Positions 5,646-5,869 of a stretch of DNA of 5,869 nucleotides are shown here, in pieces. A program made the translations under genes and the position numbers. Source of the DNA: Bryobacteraceae bacterium (lineage in GTDB: Bacteria > Acidobacteriota > Terriglobia > Bryobacterales > Bryobacteraceae); NCBI GenBank assembly GCA_947456995.1, contig CANGVB010000262.1, positions 1 to 5,869 of the forward strand, written 5' to 3'. The notes beneath the pieces were generated by a model that saw only the letters and a program-made list of their open reading frames with translations, had not been told where the DNA came from and ran no database searches. Each line of letters starts with the position of its first letter. The first letter of the stretch is position 1.

Positions 5646-5869
5646 ATGGCTCGTCCCTCATCACAAATGCAAGATCCGGCGCTTCTCGCCGCAGCTCTTG
5701 AAGGTCTCGAAATGCAGCGCAAGCGCATCGAAGACCAGATCGCAACCGTTCGCGGTATGCTCTCTGGCCGTAAGTCGGTAGCATCAGCCGCCCCCGCCCC
5801 CAGCGCACCCGCCTCCTCTGGCTCACGCCGCAAGCGCGTACTTAGTGAAGAAGCCCGTCTTCGCATCGC
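5646..5869 (+). CDS. Small basic protein of unknown function, 3' truncated by window edge
   Basis: An open frame starts at ATG 5646 and runs to the window end without a stop (74 complete codons visible). I do not recognise a named function. Three segments are visible. Residues 9-40 look like an amphipathic, probably coiled-coil helix (DPALLAAALEGLEMQRKRIE, then DQIATVRGML). Residues 41-59 form an Ala/Pro/Ser linker (ASAAPAPSAPASSG). From residue 60 the chain is strongly basic (SRRKRVLSEEARLRIA). This layout resembles small hypothetical proteins I associate with Acidobacteriota that end in an Arg/Lys-rich helix of the type EARxRIAxAQxxRW, but that end lies outside the window. A nucleic-acid-binding role would be a guess from the basic tail. 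The good Shine-Dalgarno and uninterrupted frame support a real gene. Confidence 0.72.
   Translation, partial: MARPSSQMQDPALLAAALEGLEMQRKRIEDQIATVRGMLSGRKSVASAAPAPSAPASSGSRRKRVLSEEARLRI

Noticed and set aside
1..5869. A new defence, mobile or CRISPR-type system
   Set aside because: Every complete gene belongs to a known core family; there are no spaced repeats, terminal inverted repeats, integrase or transposase sequences, or tRNA genes in the window.

Overview
This 5.9 kb window is ordinary-looking chromosomal DNA of a Gram-negative, flagellated bacterium. It carries genes for flagellar P- and L-ring proteins, which implies an outer membrane. The C-terminus of the FlgH fragment, the separate minimal FlgJ and the small Ala/Pro/Lys-rich protein at the right edge fit an Acidobacteriota genome of the Solibacter/Bryobacter type. 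That assignment is inference from family resemblance, not something the sequence proves.

Left part (1-1498, + strand): the end of flgH, then flgI and a short single-domain flgJ, joined by TAATG and ATGA stop/start overlaps. This is the distal end of a basal-body operon encoding the L-ring, the P-ring and the rod-binding/assembly factor. Next (1487-2323, - strand) comes a convergent late-flagellar pair, flaG then fliS, whose 3' end overlaps flgJ by 12 bp. A near-consensus FliA (sigma-28) promoter sits directly upstream of flaG, and a second CCGATAAG core lies directly upstream of fliS. This matches the usual division between basal-body genes and late filament genes.

Middle (2458-3052): a complete nuoB on the - strand, apparently on its own with no other complex I gene beside it. 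A 46-bp gap separates it from the divergent metabolic unit.

Right part (3053-5869, + strand): malQ (4-alpha-glucanotransferase, GH77), which appears to start at a CTG codon behind a strong Shine-Dalgarno, overlaps dtd (D-aminoacyl-tRNA deacylase) by ATGA. After 44 bp comes the start of a small unrecognised basic protein that runs off the window.

No RNA gene, mobile element, CRISPR array or clearly new multi-gene system is visible. No gene-free stretch exceeds 134 bp. The points most worth a second look are the sigma-28 promoters, the CTG start of malQ, the isolated nuoB, the flaG-fliS pair without fliD, and the truncated protein at the right edge.
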